This document shows positions 27,959-37,349 of a stretch of 64,000 bases of DNA, piece after piece. The number at the start of each line of letters is the position of its first letter. Positions within the stretch are counted from its first letter, which is position 1. The notes beneath the pieces are model-generated. The model made no database searches. It saw only the letters and a list, made by a program, of their open reading frames with translations, and was not told the DNA's origin. The translations under genes and the position numbers were made by a program. Source of the stretch: Methylobacterium gnaphalii (GTDB lineage: Bacteria; Pseudomonadota; Alphaproteobacteria; Rhizobiales; Beijerinckiaceae); assembly GCF_007992215.1 (NCBI RefSeq), contig NZ_BJZV01000008.1, positions 120,375 through 184,374 on the forward strand. The letters run 5' to 3'.

Positions 27959-28717
27959 ATGGAACTACAGACTCGGCGCAAGGACTGGAGTGAAAGCTCG
28001 GCTCAGCCCGAGCGGTCCGACAGCCAAAACCGTCTCTTGAGCATCCTCGACCCTGCGGACTTCGCCCTGCTCGCGCCCGCGCTCGAACGTGTCCCGCTTT
28101 CGCTCAACGAGATCCTGATTGCGGCCCATACGCCGATTCAGCACGCCTACTTCATCGAAGAAGGCATGATCTCGCTCGTCGCCGATATCCGCGGCGCCGA
28201 TAACGGCCGTATCGAGATCGGCATCGTCGGCTATGAGGGTTTCGTCGGGCTACCCTTAGCGCTCGGCGCCGATCAATCACCGCATATCGCCCTGGTCCAG
28301 GCCGAAGGGCACGCCCTTCGCATTGCCGCCGCGGACCTGCAGACGGCTTTGCATAGGAGCCCGGCGCTTCGTGGTGTGCTCGGCCGATACGTCCAGAGCC
28401 TCATCGTTCAGGTCGGTCAAACCGTCTATGCCAATGCGGATCTCAACATCGAGGCGCGGCTCGCACGCTGGATCCTGATGACCCAGGATCGTCTCTGCCG
28501 CGCCGACCTGCCACTGACCCACAAGTTTCTATCCCTCATGCTCGGCGTGCGCCGTCCGAGCGTGACGATGGCGACGCAGATGTTGGAGGGGGAGGGGCTG
28601 ATCCGCGCTCGCCGGGGATGCATCACGGTGCTGGATCGCGACCGGCTTCTCGCATTCGTCGGAGCTGCCTACGGTTTGCCGGAAGCCGAATACGAACGCC
28701 TGCTTGCGCGAGCCTAG
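27959..28717 (+). CDS. Crp/Fnr-family transcriptional regulator (second copy)
   Basis: A 252-residue regulator with a cyclic-nucleotide-binding-like domain (about 25-150: ILIAAHTPIQHAYFIEEGMISLV, read in part, and EIGIVGYEGFVGLPLALG) and a winged helix (LPLTHKFLSLMLGVRRPSVTMATQMLEGEGLI, in part). This subtype, with VGYEG in the sensor domain, is abundant in Methylobacterium- and Bradyrhizobium-like genomes; its ligand is unknown. It lacks the Fnr cysteines. ATG 27959 fits the family start. Its stop codon overlaps the stop codon of the convergent LpoA-like gene (shared CTAG at 28714-28717). Confidence 0.85.
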   Translation: MELQTRRKDWSESSAQPERSDSQNRLLSILDPADFALLAPALERVPLSLNEILIAAHTPIQHAYFIEEGMISLVADIRGADNGRIEIGIVGYEGFVGLPLALGADQSPHIALVQAEGHALRIAAADLQTALHRSPALRGVLGRYVQSLIVQVGQTVYANADLNIEARLARWILMTQDRLCRADLPLTHKFLSLMLGVRRPSVTMATQMLEGEGLIRARRGCITVLDRDRLLAFVGAAYGLPEAEYERLLARA

Positions 28718-29931
28718 ATCCCCGAGGGACCGAGAGAGCGTGGCGCCGGACTGACGATGGCGGCAGCACCATTGCGGATTTCGTAGACGGCCAGCGCCCG
28801 GTCGCTCGTGCCCTCGGGCCTGAACCGGAAGGTCCCATCAATCCCCGTGAAGCCCGACGGCGTCGTTAGCGTCGCATCGGCAAAGCGCTGGGAGCCGTAT
28901 TGCCGGGCGAGCGCCGCCGTCAGAGAAACCGCATCATAGCCGAGCGAGGCCACGCGTGGCGGCACCGTTCCGAAGCGCGACTGGTAGCGCTGCGAGAATG
29001 AGGCAAAGCCCGCAGGATCCGGCGCGGCGAAGGCGCCACCCTGGAAGGCCGGCAGCCCCAAGACCCTCGGGTCATTCCAGAGTGCGGTCCCGACTGGCCG
29101 GACGCGCGAGGGTGAGAACCCGGCCTTCGTCAACGCGGTACTCAGATTCACGAGGCCGTCGACGGCGCCCGGCAGGAACAGCGCATCGGCCTGCGCGCCC
29201 GGTCCCGCAATCACGCCCTTCAGGCGTTCGATGGCGGCGCCAGGATCGGCCGGCGCATAGCGCTCAAGGCCAACGACACGGCCGCCTTTACGCGCGACCG
29301 CCTCGCGGAATTGCGCTTCCACGGCATTGCCGTAACCCGTCTCGGGGATCAGCGCAGCGAAGGAACGGCGACCGCCTGCGGTCACCTCTTCGACCACCCG
29401 GTCCACCTCCGATTGCGGCAGGAAGCTGATCAGATAGACGCCGCGCGCCGCCACGGCCGCATCCGTAGAGAAGGCGATGACGGGTTTGCCGGCATTGCGC
29501 ACCGGCGCACCGACTGCGGCAACGTTCGCGGCGAAGAGCGGTCCGAGCACCAATTCGGCCCCGTCAGCCAGCGCCACTTGTGCCGCCTCGCGCGCGCCAT
29601 CCGGCGTACCGCGATCATCCTTCACGATGATGCTGAGATCCGGCTTCTGGAAATCCTCGAAGGCGAGTTCTGCCGCGTTTCTGAGGGCTGCGCCGACGCT
29701 CGCGCCCTGTCCCGTCAGCGGCACGATGAGTGCGACTTTGACGCTGCCCGAGCCGATCTGCCCGGCGGCGGCCATGGCAGACTGTGAAGCGAGTCCTTCC
29801 GCCTGCGGTGCGAGTGCCTCGGGGCGCGTGCGGGGGGCATCCGGCCCGCCGACGCAGGCGGCGAGCATCCAAGCGACGAGACCGACGGCGGCGCCGTGTG
29901 CGCGTCCGATCCTCGGGCGGTCACAGCTCAT
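28714..29931 (-). CDS. LpoA/YraM-like lipoprotein, penicillin-binding protein activator
   Basis: A 405-residue lipoprotein with lipobox LAAC (WMLAACVGG) near residue 24. The rest is a periplasmic-binding-protein type I fold of the LpoA C-terminal domain/Leu-Ile-Val binding class: VKVALIVPLTGQGASVGAALRNAAELAF (in part), ELVLGPLFAANVAAV, VYLISFLPQSEVDRVV and SLGYDAVSLTAAL. In E. coli LpoA activates PBP1A from the outer membrane and is next to rsmI and yraN; the same neighbourhood is found here. The N-terminal TPR domain of enterobacterial LpoA is absent, as usual outside gammaproteobacteria. ATG is at 29929-29931; it is divergent from rsmI. Confidence 0.82.
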   Translation of the reverse strand: MSCDRPRIGRAHGAAVGLVAWMLAACVGGPDAPRTRPEALAPQAEGLASQSAMAAAGQIGSGSVKVALIVPLTGQGASVGAALRNAAELAFEDFQKPDLSIIVKDDRGTPDGAREAAQVALADGAELVLGPLFAANVAAVGAPVRNAGKPVIAFSTDAAVAARGVYLISFLPQSEVDRVVEEVTAGGRRSFAALIPETGYGNAVEAQFREAVARKGGRVVGLERYAPADPGAAIERLKGVIAGPGAQADALFLPGAVDGLVNLSTALTKAGFSPSRVRPVGTALWNDPRVLGLPAFQGGAFAAPDPAGFASFSQRYQSRFGTVPPRVASLGYDAVSLTAALARQYGSQRFADATLTTPSGFTGIDGTFRFRPEGTSDRALAVYEIRNGAAAIVSPAPRSLGPSGI

Positions 29932-30050
29932 CCAGCGGCCTCCCCCTCGCTTGATGCCCGGCACGATGTCGGCGGCCTGGCGAAAAGTAAATGCGGGCAA
30001 GGCGTCTGAGACGGTCCGCAATGCTTCACGAGCGTGGCATTGTCGTTCCC

Positions 30051-30998
30051 ATGACACAGCGAATCGACAAGCGTGACCAAAAAGGCGGTGAAGCCAAGCC
30101 CGCCGCTACCTTCACGGCCTTCGGCCTCGCCGCCGAGGCGGAACCGCTGCCGGCAGGGCTCTACATCGTCGCGACGCCGATCGGGAACCTGCGCGACGTC
30201 ACCTTTCGCGCGCTGGCGACCCTCGCTGCCGCCGCCGCTGTGCTCGCCGAGGATACCCGTGTCACCCGCACCCTTCTGATGCATTACGGGATCACGACCC
30301 CATTGGTCGCCTATCACGAGCACTCGAACGAGGCTGTGCGTGAGCGGATGATCCTGCGCATGCAGAACGGAGAGGCGCTGGCCCTGGTCTCGGATGCCGG
30401 CACACCCCTGGTGTCGGACCCCGGCTACAAGCTGGTTCAGGCTGCCATCGCGGCCGGCCTGCCCATCACGCCGATCCCCGGCCCGTCGGCGGTGATGACT
30501 GCCATCGTCGCGGCCGGCCTGCCTACCGACCGGTTCTTCTTTGAAGGTTTCCTGCCGCAGAAGTCCGGTGCGCGCCGCAATCGGCTGGAGGCCCTTGTCG
30601 GGATTCCAGGGACGCTGGTGCTGTTCGAATCGCCTCATCGCCTACCAGAGATGCTGGTGGATGCTGCGGCCGTCCTCGGCGGCAGTCGCCCCGCTGCGGT
30701 AGCGCGTGAACTCACGAAGCTGTTCGAGACCATCCGGCGCGGTAGTCTCGCCTCCCTCGCCGAGACCTTCACCGAGGAGGGCGCGCCGAAGGGCGAGGTC
30801 GTGGTGGTGATCGGCACCGCCATTGAGGAGGCAGCAGAAGAGACGGATGCCGATCTCGATGCGCGGATCGAGGCGGCGCTCACGCGGCACTCGATCAAGG
30901 ACGCAGCCGCCCTCGTCGCCGATGAGACGGGCCAGAAAAAGCGTATCGTCTACGCGCGCGCCCTCGCACTGGCCCGGCGCGGCGATGACGACGCCTGA
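30051..30998 (+). CDS. rsmI: 16S rRNA (cytidine-1402-2'-O)-methyltransferase
   Basis: RsmI methylates the ribose of C1402 in the decoding centre of 16S rRNA using SAM. The 315-residue protein has [49 protein letters not shown] (the SAM site), [29 protein letters not shown] in parts and the C-terminal extension. The ATG at 30051 is preferred; the ATG at 30021 is in frame but lies beyond family similarity. yraN overlaps its last 14 bp. Confidence 0.93.
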   Translation: MTQRIDKRDQKGGEAKPAATFTAFGLAAEAEPLPAGLYIVATPIGNLRDVTFRALATLAAAAAVLAEDTRVTRTLLMHYGITTPLVAYHEHSNEAVRERMILRMQNGEALALVSDAGTPLVSDPGYKLVQAAIAAGLPITPIPGPSAVMTAIVAAGLPTDRFFFEGFLPQKSGARRNRLEALVGIPGTLVLFESPHRLPEMLVDAAAVLGGSRPAAVARELTKLFETIRRGSLASLAETFTEEGAPKGEVVVVIGTAIEEAAEETDADLDARIEAALTRHSIKDAAALVADETGQKKRIVYARALALARRGDDDA

Positions 30999-31365
30999 GA
31001 ACCGGCGTCGCGCCACCTACCGGCGCGGCCTCTTCGGCGAAACCGTGGCACTCGTCGCGCTGCTGCTGAAGGGCTATCGCCCGCTCGCCCGCCGTTACGC
31101 GGCGGCCGGCGGCGAGATCGATCTGATCATGCGGCGCGGTCGGACCATCGTGTTCGTCGAGGTCAAGGCGCGCGTGGCGCTCGCCGACGCGCAGATAGCG
31201 ATCGACGCGCACAAGCGTCGGCGCTTCTCGCGGGCGGTACGGGTCTGGCTCTCGCGATATCCGCTGCCACTGGATGCAACGCTGCGGGCTGACGCGGTCT
31301 TTGTCGGGCGGCGGACTTGGCCCGTGCACCCCGTCGATGCCTTTACGATCGAACCAGGTGCCTGA
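30985..31365 (+). CDS. yraN: YraN family (UPF0102) endonuclease-fold protein
   Basis: A 126-residue UPF0102 protein. The PD-(D/E)xK-like core is visible as [22 protein letters not shown], read in two pieces (GGEIDLI and VFVEVK), preceded by [26 protein letters not shown]. This is the fold of Holliday-junction-type nucleases; the cellular role is not established. It overlaps rsmI by 14 bp and completes the lpoA-rsmI-yraN group. Confidence 0.88.
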   Translation: MTTPENRRRATYRRGLFGETVALVALLLKGYRPLARRYAAAGGEIDLIMRRGRTIVFVEVKARVALADAQIAIDAHKRRRFSRAVRVWLSRYPLPLDATLRADAVFVGRRTWPVHPVDAFTIEPGA

Positions 31366-31557
31366 ACGCAGGGCGATCAGACCTGCTCGCGCGGCACCAC
31401 TCCCTATTCCGCAGCCCGCGCAGCGAGCATTTGGAATCCGTGACTGGTCTCAACAGGCTTCAGAAGTGGTTCAGTACGCGTATCATCCAGGTTCCGCTTT
31501 GCGGTCCCGGAACAACGGAAGTCTATGACGAGCCGTCGAAACCAGTAGCCCAAGCCG

Positions 31558-31947
31558 TCAGCCGTTCGCGCTCTTAATCGCTAAGATCAGAGTGCGCTTG
31601 AGATCGGCTTGGCTGAATGGCTTTTGCACCACCGGGCGATCCCGGAACGGCTCGCGGATGCCAGCACCGCCGTAGCCGGTGGAGAAGACAAGCGGCAGGT
31701 CGCGTTCGACGATCGCCTCGGCCACCGGATAGATCGGCTCACCAGCCACGTTGACGTCGAGGATCGCCACGGCGAAGGTCTCGCGCTGGGCCATCTCGAG
31801 CGCGGTCGTGAGACGCGCTGCAGGTCCCACGATCTCGCAGCCGAAATCGAGCAGCATGTCCTCAAGCAGCATCGAGATGGCGGCCTCGTCCTCGACGACC
31901 AGCACTCGTGCGCCTTTGAGGACGTCCTCGTTGAGTTCCGCGCTCAC
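31558..31947 (-). CDS. Stand-alone response regulator receiver domain protein
   Basis: A 129-residue protein that is a single receiver domain. ARVLVVEDEAAISMLLEDML gives the acidic pair, FAVAILDVNVAGEPIYPV the phosphoacceptor aspartate, LVFSTGYGG the Thr switch position and VVQKPFSQADL the lysine. There is no output domain. Such small receivers in Hyphomicrobiales typically work in phosphorelays with HWE-type kinases; the partner is not next to it. It is divergent from the osmoprotectant transporter genes. Confidence 0.88.
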   Translation of the reverse strand: MSAELNEDVLKGARVLVVEDEAAISMLLEDMLLDFGCEIVGPAARLTTALEMAQRETFAVAILDVNVAGEPIYPVAEAIVERDLPLVFSTGYGGAGIREPFRDRPVVQKPFSQADLKRTLILAIKSANG

Positions 31948-32073
31948 GCCGAATGGTGTCCCCTTCGATTCGTCCCGCTGCCGGAACGGTGCCGCGATGG
32001 AGGCGGTCTTGTATCGGAATGTCGTGCAAGGCGCGTCGGGTTGAGCCCGAAACGCTAGGAGGCGTCGCCTGTT

Positions 32074-33099
32074 ATGCAGAGCGTGTCAAGCTCCTCGCGG
32101 CCTGCTTCAGGGCTTCAGCCCGATGTGATGTTACGTGCCAACACATTCGTTGCAAACCGGCAACCGTCGGCAAGCCTGCGGCTCACCCGGCGCTTCATGA
32201 TGTCAGCGCTTGGGGCCTTCGCGGTGATGGGTAGTAACCCCGTACACGCGCAGTCCTCTGCGCCGATCGTCGTCGCGTCCAAAAGCGACACGGAAGGTGT
32301 GCTGATCGGCAGCTTGATCAGTCTGATCCTCGAAGGGCTCGGCCTGAGGGTCGAGCGTAAGCTTGGCCTCGGGCCAACGCTCATCGTGCGCTCAGCACTG
32401 CTCGCCGGCGAGGTCGACATCTACCCGGAATATACCGGCAACGCCGCCTTCTTCTCCGGCACCGAAACTGACGTGGTCTGGAAGACAGGAGAGAGCGGTT
32501 ACGCGCGGGCCAGATCGCTCGATGCCGGGCGCGGCCTCGTCTGGCTGAAACCAGCACCGGCCAACAACACCTGGCTCATCGCCGTGCGCGGCAGCGTTGC
32601 TCGAGAGCACGGCTTGATCACCATGGCAGATTTCGCTGGGGCGGTACAACAGGGCCTCATCACACTCGCGGCCTCAACGGAGTTCGTAGAGAGTCCGGCT
32701 GCCTTGCCGTCTTTCGAGGCGGCCTACGGCTTCACGATGCCGGCAAGCCGGATCGTCAGCCTTCCAGGCGGCGATACAGCAGTGACGGCGCGCGCAGCGG
32801 CGGAGGGCATCAGCGGCGTGAACGCTGGCATGGTCTACGGTACCGACGGCGCACTTGCTGCCCTTGATCTCACGGTGATGAGCGATCCGAAGGGGGCGCA
32901 GATCGTGTACGAGGTAGCGCCGGTGATCCGCGCGGACATCCTGGCGCGGCATCGAGCGATCGGGGATGTGCTGGCACAGGTCTTCGTCCGGCTCAATGCA
33001 ACGACGCTTCGCCGCCTCAATGCGCGGATCACCGTTGACGGGGAGACCGCCGACGAAGTCGCCCGGGGTTACCTCGCCGAAATGCATGCGTCGCCATGA
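32074..33099 (+). CDS. Glycine betaine/choline-type ABC transporter substrate-binding protein (OsmF/OpuCC-like)
   Basis: A 341-residue exported binding protein of the OpuAC/QAT family. The signal region RRFMMSALGAFAVMGSNPVHAQ lies after an unusually long N-terminus of about 40 residues. The mature part starts IVVASKSDTEGVLIGSLISLILEGLG and has the family motif AGEVDIYPEYTGNAAFFSG, with the paired Tyr that shape the ligand cage. ATG 32074 has AGGAGG 11 bases upstream; later ATGs (32128, 32200) are possible. It overlaps the first permease by 4 bp (ATGA). Confidence 0.85.
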   Translation: MQSVSSSSRPASGLQPDVMLRANTFVANRQPSASLRLTRRFMMSALGAFAVMGSNPVHAQSSAPIVVASKSDTEGVLIGSLISLILEGLGLRVERKLGLGPTLIVRSALLAGEVDIYPEYTGNAAFFSGTETDVVWKTGESGYARARSLDAGRGLVWLKPAPANNTWLIAVRGSVAREHGLITMADFAGAVQQGLITLAASTEFVESPAALPSFEAAYGFTMPASRIVSLPGGDTAVTARAAAEGISGVNAGMVYGTDGALAALDLTVMSDPKGAQIVYEVAPVIRADILARHRAIGDVLAQVFVRLNATTLRRLNARITVDGETADEVARGYLAEMHASP

Positions 33100-34277
33100 G
33101 GGCTGGCGTTGCGCGAGTCGGAAAGCCTGGTTGGGTCGGTTTGCGGCCGTTGCTTCCCATGCTTGTGATTGCGGTGGCCGTCGCCGGCGTCGCAGGCACA
33201 CTGGACATGCTGCGTCTCGCCGCCAACCGCCTCGTCGTCGGTACGCCGGTGGGCGCCGAGATCTTCGGACAGTCGGGTTGGCTCATCGCCGGCCTCTCCC
33301 TGCTCGGCGGAGGTTTCTTGGGGGCACGATCCTCGCGCCCAGCGGCGCTGGCGGCGCTGGTGACGTTCTGCGCGGCTCTGATGCTGCTCTCGCTCACGCT
33401 CTGTACGGCGGCCTCGGACCTGATCGCCTGGCAGCCGCCGGCCGCCCGCGCTCGCCTTGCCTCGGGAGCTTGGACTGCGCTGGTGCTGCTCACGGCTGCG
33501 ACGATCTGGGCCGCTGGCAGAACCGGGCTGAGGAGAGCTGGATGGTTCACCGCCGCCGGTCTGACCACTGCAGTCTTGCTCGTCTATCGCTCGGGTGCCT
33601 ATGACGGCCTCTCTCTTGCCGTAGAGTATCGGGCGCGCGCGGCGGCCGTGCAGGCCGCTCTCGTCCAGCATGTTGCACTCTCAGCGGCGGCGGTCGTCCT
33701 CGCGGCGATGAGTTGCGCGCTGCTCTACCTGTGGCGGGCGGGGCGAGGCGCCATCAAGATTGCAATCAACGGTTTGCAGGTGGTCCCGGCAGTAGCGCTG
33801 CTCGGTGGCCTCGTTGCACTCGTCTCGGGCGTGCTGGCCGCCATTCCCGGCCTTCGCGCGGTTGGCCTCTCCGCGCTCGGAGCCGGCCCGGCGATTCTTG
33901 CTATCGCCGCCTATTTGCTCCTTCCGTTCTGGCGCGGCCTGGAGGGGGCTTTGCGCGCCGCTGAGCCCGAAAGCGTCGATGCAGCGACCGCGATCGGTCT
34001 GACGCCGCGCCAGATCCTGCTGGAGCTTCGCCTCCCCATCGGCACTCCGATCCTCGTGGGCGCGCTGCGTGTTGCCAGCGTCCAGGCGATCGGGCTTGCG
34101 ACCCTCGGCGCGCTGGTCGGCGCAGGCGGGCTCGGCGGAATCGTCTTCGATGGAATGGCGCAGTTCGCCCCCGACCTCATTCTCCTCGGCGCACTGCCGG
34201 TGATCGGGCTCTCGCTCGTCGTCGAGCGTGGCCTGAGCGTCGTCGAGGATTGGGCTCGGCGGAGCCAGCGCGGATGA
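33096..34277 (+). CDS. Osmoprotectant-type ABC transporter permease with long N-terminal membrane region (YehY-like)
   Basis: A 393-residue permease. The first 200 residues hold about five extra hydrophobic helices (LPMLVIAVAVAGVAGTLDML, LAALVTFCAALMLLSLTL, and others), as in OsmY/YehY. The C-terminal half is the BPD_transp domain with the EAA loop AATAIGLTPRQILLELRLPI followed by TPILVGALRVASVQAIGLATLGALVGAGGLG, in part, the signature of this QAT class. It overlaps both the binding protein gene and the next permease gene by 4 bp. Confidence 0.87.
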   Translation: MRAGVARVGKPGWVGLRPLLPMLVIAVAVAGVAGTLDMLRLAANRLVVGTPVGAEIFGQSGWLIAGLSLLGGGFLGARSSRPAALAALVTFCAALMLLSLTLCTAASDLIAWQPPAARARLASGAWTALVLLTAATIWAAGRTGLRRAGWFTAAGLTTAVLLVYRSGAYDGLSLAVEYRARAAAVQAALVQHVALSAAAVVLAAMSCALLYLWRAGRGAIKIAINGLQVVPAVALLGGLVALVSGVLAAIPGLRAVGLSALGAGPAILAIAAYLLLPFWRGLEGALRAAEPESVDAATAIGLTPRQILLELRLPIGTPILVGALRVASVQAIGLATLGALVGAGGLGGIVFDGMAQFAPDLILLGALPVIGLSLVVERGLSVVEDWARRSQRG

Positions 34278-35017
34278 CGTCGAATCGCCGTCTGCCCCAG
34301 GCCCTCGGCTCGCTCGGCGTTGGTCTTGTCCTGGCAGTGCTCAGCCATCCAGCCGTTGCCACCAGTATCGCTGCGCTCCTCGGAGCGCCGGGGCGCCGGC
34401 CCTTGGCTGCCGGCCGCGTGATCGAACTCGCCGAGCACCATCTCGCACTCGCTGGCCTCGGCCTCATGCTCGTTGGCGTTCTCGGCGTCGGCCTCGGCGT
34501 CGTAGCGACGCGGGTATCTGCGCGCGGCTGGCGCAACGGCATCGATACGGCGGCAGCGGTCGCGCAGGCTGTGCCGCCCGTCGTGGTGGTTGCGCTCGCG
34601 CTGCCGGTGCTCGGCTTCGGTGGTCCACCTACGCTTCTCGCGCTCCTCGCCTACGGAATCATGCCGACGCTGCGCGGCACCATCGGCGCGATTGAGGCTG
34701 TCTCGCCTGATGCACGGCAGGCAGGCATCGCCCTCGGCCTGACGCCACGCCAGGTCCTTACGCAGATCGAGCTGCCTCTAGCCGGCGCGGGCATCCTCGA
34801 TGCCCTGCGCGTCGCCCTCGTCCTGTCCATCGCCACAACCGCGGTGGGAGCGCTCGCCGGAGCCTCGACGCTTGGCACTCCGATCGTCGCCGGCCTGCAG
34901 AACCAGAACCTTCTGCCGATGCTGCAGGGAGCGAGCGCAACGGCGGCGCTCGCCTTCCTAGGCGATGCGCTGATGTTGGCCGCAGCGGTGTTGCTCCGCC
35001 GAAGCTTAGATCGATGA
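34274..35017 (+). CDS. Osmoprotectant-type ABC transporter permease (YehW-like)
   Basis: A 247-residue permease with about six helices. It carries the EAA loop GIALGLTPRQVLTQIELPLA and the following helix ALRVALVLSIATTAVGALAGASTLG. Start ATG 34274 overlaps the first permease stop by 4 bp. In other genomes these systems have one binding protein, two permeases and one ATPase (YehX/OpuCA). Here no ATPase gene is adjacent: the L,D-transpeptidase gene follows on the other strand. Confidence 0.87.
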   Translation: MTSNRRLPQALGSLGVGLVLAVLSHPAVATSIAALLGAPGRRPLAAGRVIELAEHHLALAGLGLMLVGVLGVGLGVVATRVSARGWRNGIDTAAAVAQAVPPVVVVALALPVLGFGGPPTLLALLAYGIMPTLRGTIGAIEAVSPDARQAGIALGLTPRQVLTQIELPLAGAGILDALRVALVLSIATTAVGALAGASTLGTPIVAGLQNQNLLPMLQGASATAALAFLGDALMLAAAVLLRRSLDR

Positions 35018-35045
35018 GCTCCGCCTCAGTGCGTGCGCTGAAGGT

Positions 35046-36113
35046 CTAATTGTCCACGAAGTCGACCTTCGCGTTCTTCTGAATATGGCTGGCGAGGTCG
35101 CGGGCATCCCAGTTAGTCAAACGGATGCAGCCATGCGATTCCGTCTTACCGACCTTCTCCGGCTCCGGCGTGCCGTGGATGCCGTAGGAGGGGATCGACA
35201 GGTCGATCCAAACCAGGCCTACGGGATTGTTCGGGCCGGGCGCGATCTTGAAGCTGCGGCGCGTCTTCACGCCCTTGAACGCGTATTTTGGGTTGTAGGT
35301 GTACCAGGGGTCGAAGGCGGCCCGGGTCGCTTTGAAGCTGCCGGTCGGCGCGGGCTTCTCCTCGCTGCCGATCGAGGCTGGATAGCTGCGTAGCAGCGCG
35401 CCGTCCTCGCCGAAGGCCTGGACGCGCCGTGCCACCTTGTCGACCTCGATCCGTGCCACCTTCGGGGACATGGGCAGGTCCTTCGGCTTGCCGCGTTCTA
35501 GCGGGGGCACGTCCGCCACCGTGATCACCGTGCCCGCCTTATCGAGCGGCTTGCCGGGGTTCAGCGTCGAGAGCAGCTCGCGCTGCATGTGGAAGCGCTC
35601 GGCCAGCATCTCGCGGACGTTGGTGTAGTCCAACGCCTTCAGATCCTGCTGCTCCTCGAGCTTCGGCGGGATCTTGGTGAAGGGCCCCGTAACGTCCTCC
35701 TCGGTGATGGTGTAGCTCGTGACAACCGGGTCGGCACTCGTGGCCTGCAGTTTGTCAAACAAGGCGCGATCGAGCCCGTTGCCTGTCGGCAGCCCCTGCG
35801 CGGCAGCATAGGCCCGGAGCGCGCCCTTGAGATTGTCGCCGTCGCGCCCGTCGATGGCGCCAGGCGAGAAGCGAGCGCGGTCGAGCAGTACCTGCACCTT
35901 GATCAGTAGGGGGTCCGGGCGGGCGTCCCCTTTGCCGCGCCGCTTCTTTGACAGTGCGGGCTTATCAGGCTTCGGCTCGGCGAAGGCTGCGCTGTTGATG
36001 GCCTCGAGCGTAATTAAAGCCGGCTCGGGCGACTGGGGTTTGGCCCAAGTCGGACCTGCGACGCCCGACAGCACCAGCAGGACAATGCTGGCGCGCGCCC
36101 GATATCCGCTCAT
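35046..36113 (-). CDS. L,D-transpeptidase (YkuD domain) with peptidoglycan-binding and LysM-like parts
   Basis: A 355-residue exported enzyme that makes 3-3 crosslinks in peptidoglycan or attaches proteins to it. The signal peptide is near residues 1-24 (ASIVLLVLSGVAGPTWA). A peptidoglycan-binding helix bundle (LLIKVQVLLDRARFSPGAIDG, in part) is followed by a LysM-like stretch (YTITEEDV...LNPGKPL). The YkuD domain contains IHGTPEPEKVGKTESHGCIR with the catalytic histidines and cysteine (SHGCIRL). ATG is at 36111-36113. The extensin-like gene lies upstream on the same strand, so this is a small envelope cluster. Confidence 0.9.
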   Translation of the reverse strand: MSGYRARASIVLLVLSGVAGPTWAKPQSPEPALITLEAINSAAFAEPKPDKPALSKKRRGKGDARPDPLLIKVQVLLDRARFSPGAIDGRDGDNLKGALRAYAAAQGLPTGNGLDRALFDKLQATSADPVVTSYTITEEDVTGPFTKIPPKLEEQQDLKALDYTNVREMLAERFHMQRELLSTLNPGKPLDKAGTVITVADVPPLERGKPKDLPMSPKVARIEVDKVARRVQAFGEDGALLRSYPASIGSEEKPAPTGSFKATRAAFDPWYTYNPKYAFKGVKTRRSFKIAPGPNNPVGLVWIDLSIPSYGIHGTPEPEKVGKTESHGCIRLTNWDARDLASHIQKNAKVDFVDN

Positions 36114-36347
36114 GATCGTGTTCAAACTCCGTCGGCGACCACCCACCGCTGTGATTGATAAGATTTGAGCGAGTACGACCGTTCCCGATGAATCCCAGAC
36201 ACTTATGTACGAGAGCCTGCAATTCCCTAGCTGAGCGAGGCGGTCTTCCACACGGTGATTTGTCCGCAACGAAGCGACGCGTTCAAAAGGCGAGTGAGCA
36301 GGAAGGTGGAGTGGGAGAGAGCAACCTCGTCTTAGCGGCACACAGGG

Positions 36348-37349
36348 CTACTGGCAGAGCCGGAACCCCGCCTTTCTCTCCCGCTGGTCGAGGTGCAGGT
36401 GGTTGGCATGATTCTCGTCGGAGCCTGGACCAAGCACGGTGCTGAACGACTCACAGGCCTTCGACCGCACGGCCGCGACGAAGGCCGCCTCCTTTGACCC
36501 CTCCGGCAACGTGCCGACGAGAATCGGGGCCCGCTTGGCGAAGACGAAGCCCATCACATCGGCAGCGTTGGCGAAAGCGTGCTCGCTGAGCTGCGCCTCG
36601 GCCCCGTGGTTCTGCCCCCGGCAGACATAGGTTCCGCCTAGAGTGAGCCCTTTCAGCGGCTCGCCGAGCTCCTTATCGGCGATCTGCTGCACCTCGGCAG
36701 TCCAATGCGCCAGTCCCTCGGCGATGCGGCATGTCATGATCGCAGGCGCTCCGATACCTATGCCGCGCCCGAGCGCGGTCACGCTCAAGGGATGTGGCAG
36801 GCTGCACTGTCCGTTCACGGCCGGCGCGGCCTTGGAATATGTCACCCCGAGTGCGTCGAGACGATGCAGGCACTCCTTGTCTTCGGGCAATGCTTCCGCG
36901 AGCTTGGCCGCCTGCTCCCCCGACAGCTCTGCCGGACGCACAGGCGGCAGGGGCGCCTCCTGCGGTGCGCTGGGCGCCGGGGCTTGATCGGGCGGGGGCA
37001 ACCGGCCGAGCGCGGGATTCGGCGACAGTTCGGTCGGGCGGCCCGGTGGCAGCGGAGGAGCCCCCACGGTCGGAGCACAGCTCGGCAGATCTGGCGCCAT
37101 GTGCGGCGCGACCTTTGGCTGGAGCAAAGGCTCCGGCGGCAGTGGTGCGGCTGCGATCGGCGGCTTCGATGGGTGCTCGACCGCCAGATCCTCAGGGCGC
37201 ATCGGAGGTTCGGGTGGCGGGACGGACACGGTCGGCTGGCAGGTCGGGAGCGGCGCGGCGGTTTCAGCAAAGGCGCGCGAGGCGACGACCAGTGGCGCCA
37301 GCAGCAGGGCTGCGGACAGGCCGCGAAGACGGTGCGAAGGCGGGCGCAT
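36348..37349 (-). CDS. Extensin-like family secreted protein with Pro-rich linker
   Basis: A 333-residue exported protein with a signal peptide (LSAALLLAPLVVASRAFA). Residues about 30-140 are very rich in proline with repeats such as PLPPEP and PLPPVRP. The C-terminal extensin-like domain (150-333) shows LGVTYSKAAP, CSLPHPLSVTALG, TCRIAEGLAHWTAEV, SEHAFANAADVMGF and DENHANHLHLDQ. The His/Asp pattern (SEHAFANAAD and HLHLD) is that of D-Ala-D-Ala carboxypeptidase/peptidase M15-like folds, so a cell-wall hydrolase is plausible. ATG is at 37347-37349. Confidence 0.85.
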   Translation of the reverse strand: MRPPSHRLRGLSAALLLAPLVVASRAFAETAAPLPTCQPTVSVPPPEPPMRPEDLAVEHPSKPPIAAAPLPPEPLLQPKVAPHMAPDLPSCAPTVGAPPLPPGRPTELSPNPALGRLPPPDQAPAPSAPQEAPLPPVRPAELSGEQAAKLAEALPEDKECLHRLDALGVTYSKAAPAVNGQCSLPHPLSVTALGRGIGIGAPAIMTCRIAEGLAHWTAEVQQIADKELGEPLKGLTLGGTYVCRGQNHGAEAQLSEHAFANAADVMGFVFAKRAPILVGTLPEGSKEAAFVAAVRSKACESFSTVLGPGSDENHANHLHLDQRERKAGFRLCQ

